Shown in pieces: positions 63,364 to 64,000 of a DNA stretch of 64,000 nucleotides; position 1 is the first letter of the stretch; every line of letters starts with the position of its first letter. The notes under the pieces were generated by a model that searched no databases, was not told the origin of the DNA, and was given only the letters and a program-made list of their open reading frames with translations. Source of the DNA: Ruegeria atlantica (GTDB lineage Bacteria > Pseudomonadota > Alphaproteobacteria > Rhodobacterales > Rhodobacteraceae); NCBI RefSeq assembly GCF_013033965.1, contig NZ_WQFE01000006.1:176632-240631 (forward strand), written 5' to 3'. The position numbers and the translations under genes are program-made.

Positions 63364-64000
63364 GCGATCTTCCTTCGATTTTCCAATCAGTTAGTCATGG
63401 CATACTACAGACCCCAATAGATTGACTAAAATGCGTTAGATCAGACATTGGTGCACCGTGCAGCATCTGGCTGGCAGGCCTGCGTCGCTCGGATGGAGAA
63501 CGGCCCATTACGCAGGCTGCTTCATTTCCGCACTTCGATATACAACTCTCAATATGGATTTGATGCCTTAATGGCTTCTAATGCTTCGAGCGTCTCGCTC
63601 AAACCTGGGTCAAATGGCGCCGCATTCAAACTGGGTCTCCGACTTGAAACAGGCTTGCCCGACATCAACAAAGAGACCGGGCAGAAAAGTGTCGATGGTG
63701 CCCATAAGATTTGCCCCTTTTTAGCCGCGGTTCGAAACAACATCGCAGTCGATTTGGCGTTGAAATGATCTGTTGATGGGTGGCGTCACGCAGTGTTGGA
63801 GTGGCGGCAGAACAGTGTTAGCAAACGAACGTCATGGGTGACGCCGCCTATCTGAAAGCACATTCGATCGTGGTTGGCTTGAGTGCCCGCGTAGCTCAAT
63901 TCGCCGAGCTTCAGGACGCCTTGGCAATAACTGAAGCCGTTGGAACCTGATTTCCCAAGGTTGTCTTTACGGGCGGCCCAAATGTATGTACGGGCTGCTG
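63364..64000. other. Right end of the window, no convincing gene
   Basis: The left part should contain the promoter of the membrane-protein pair. A TTG-initiated frame at 63448-63768 and a 38-codon frame at 63834-63950 are open but show no ribosome-binding site or family match. The last bases may belong to a gene that continues beyond the edge. Confidence 0.4.

Noticed and set aside
63448..63768. 106-aa rightward ORF with a TTG start
   Set aside because: No ribosome-binding site and no recognisable family; an overlapping antisense ORF is equally open.
63834..63950. 38-codon frame beginning MGDAAYLKAHS, reminiscent of an IS5-type transposase motif
   Set aside because: The likeness covers only seven residues and does not extend on either side.

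Overview
The window looks like a chromosome or large-replicon segment of a marine alphaproteobacterium of the Roseobacter group (Rhodobacteraceae, Ruegeria-like). This is inferred from gene content: a DUF6478 protein, the accD-folC pair, ZapE, soluble transhydrogenase SthA, S-formylglutathione hydrolase, a type I secretion operon with an RTX/CHRD substrate, and a fructose-type FrcBCA importer. The DNA reads as GC-rich with tightly packed, often overlapping genes, except for a gene-poor stretch at about 42.2-46.0 kb. No rRNA, tRNA, CRISPR array or intact insertion sequence was seen.

Layout. 1-16 kb: a truncated MFS exporter, a DUF6478 pair, an odd ABC protein with degenerate ATPase motifs and a cyclic-nucleotide-binding tail, a CPBP protease, accD-folC, zapE, an MFS carrier, then HAD hydrolase, DUF188, sthA, fghA, an AEC transporter and a TetR regulator. 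16-23 kb: a type I secretion operon (1239-aa repeat protein, ABC exporter, HlyD-type adaptor). 23-32 kb: a LysR gene, then a dipeptide importer operon with an M24 peptidase inside it (dppA-M24-dppBCDF), and a convergent GntR gene. One near-identical palindrome lies in front of both dppA and gntR, so the regulon can be read from the sequence. 32-37.6 kb: a GlxA/AraC regulator, an orphan PhnY-like aldehyde dehydrogenase, a GNAT enzyme and a class III cyclase with TPRs.

37.6-42.2 kb is the most unusual locus. Read leftwards it encodes a YcaO enzyme, a TfuA partner and an HEXXH metalloprotease, all overlapping, then a 191-aa protein ending in seven SGAKV repeats. It has the shape of a ribosomally synthesised, post-translationally modified peptide (RiPP) pathway of unfamiliar type, although the repeats could instead be a short pentapeptide-repeat tail.

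42.2-50.7 kb is accessory ground. It holds decayed remnants of an IS110-type transposase, a VirB11-like ATPase and McrC. Among them are an intact S8 protease with a downstream stand-alone prodomain-like protein, and a Zymomonas-type pyruvate decarboxylase. 50.7-64 kb: a paired active/inactive M16 peptidase operon, a ROK regulator facing frcBCA across an AT-rich palindrome, a frameshifted GNAT gene, a YbaK-type deacylase, an azoreductase, a GcvA-like LysR regulator, and a two-gene membrane-protein unit. The last 0.6 kb shows no convincing gene.
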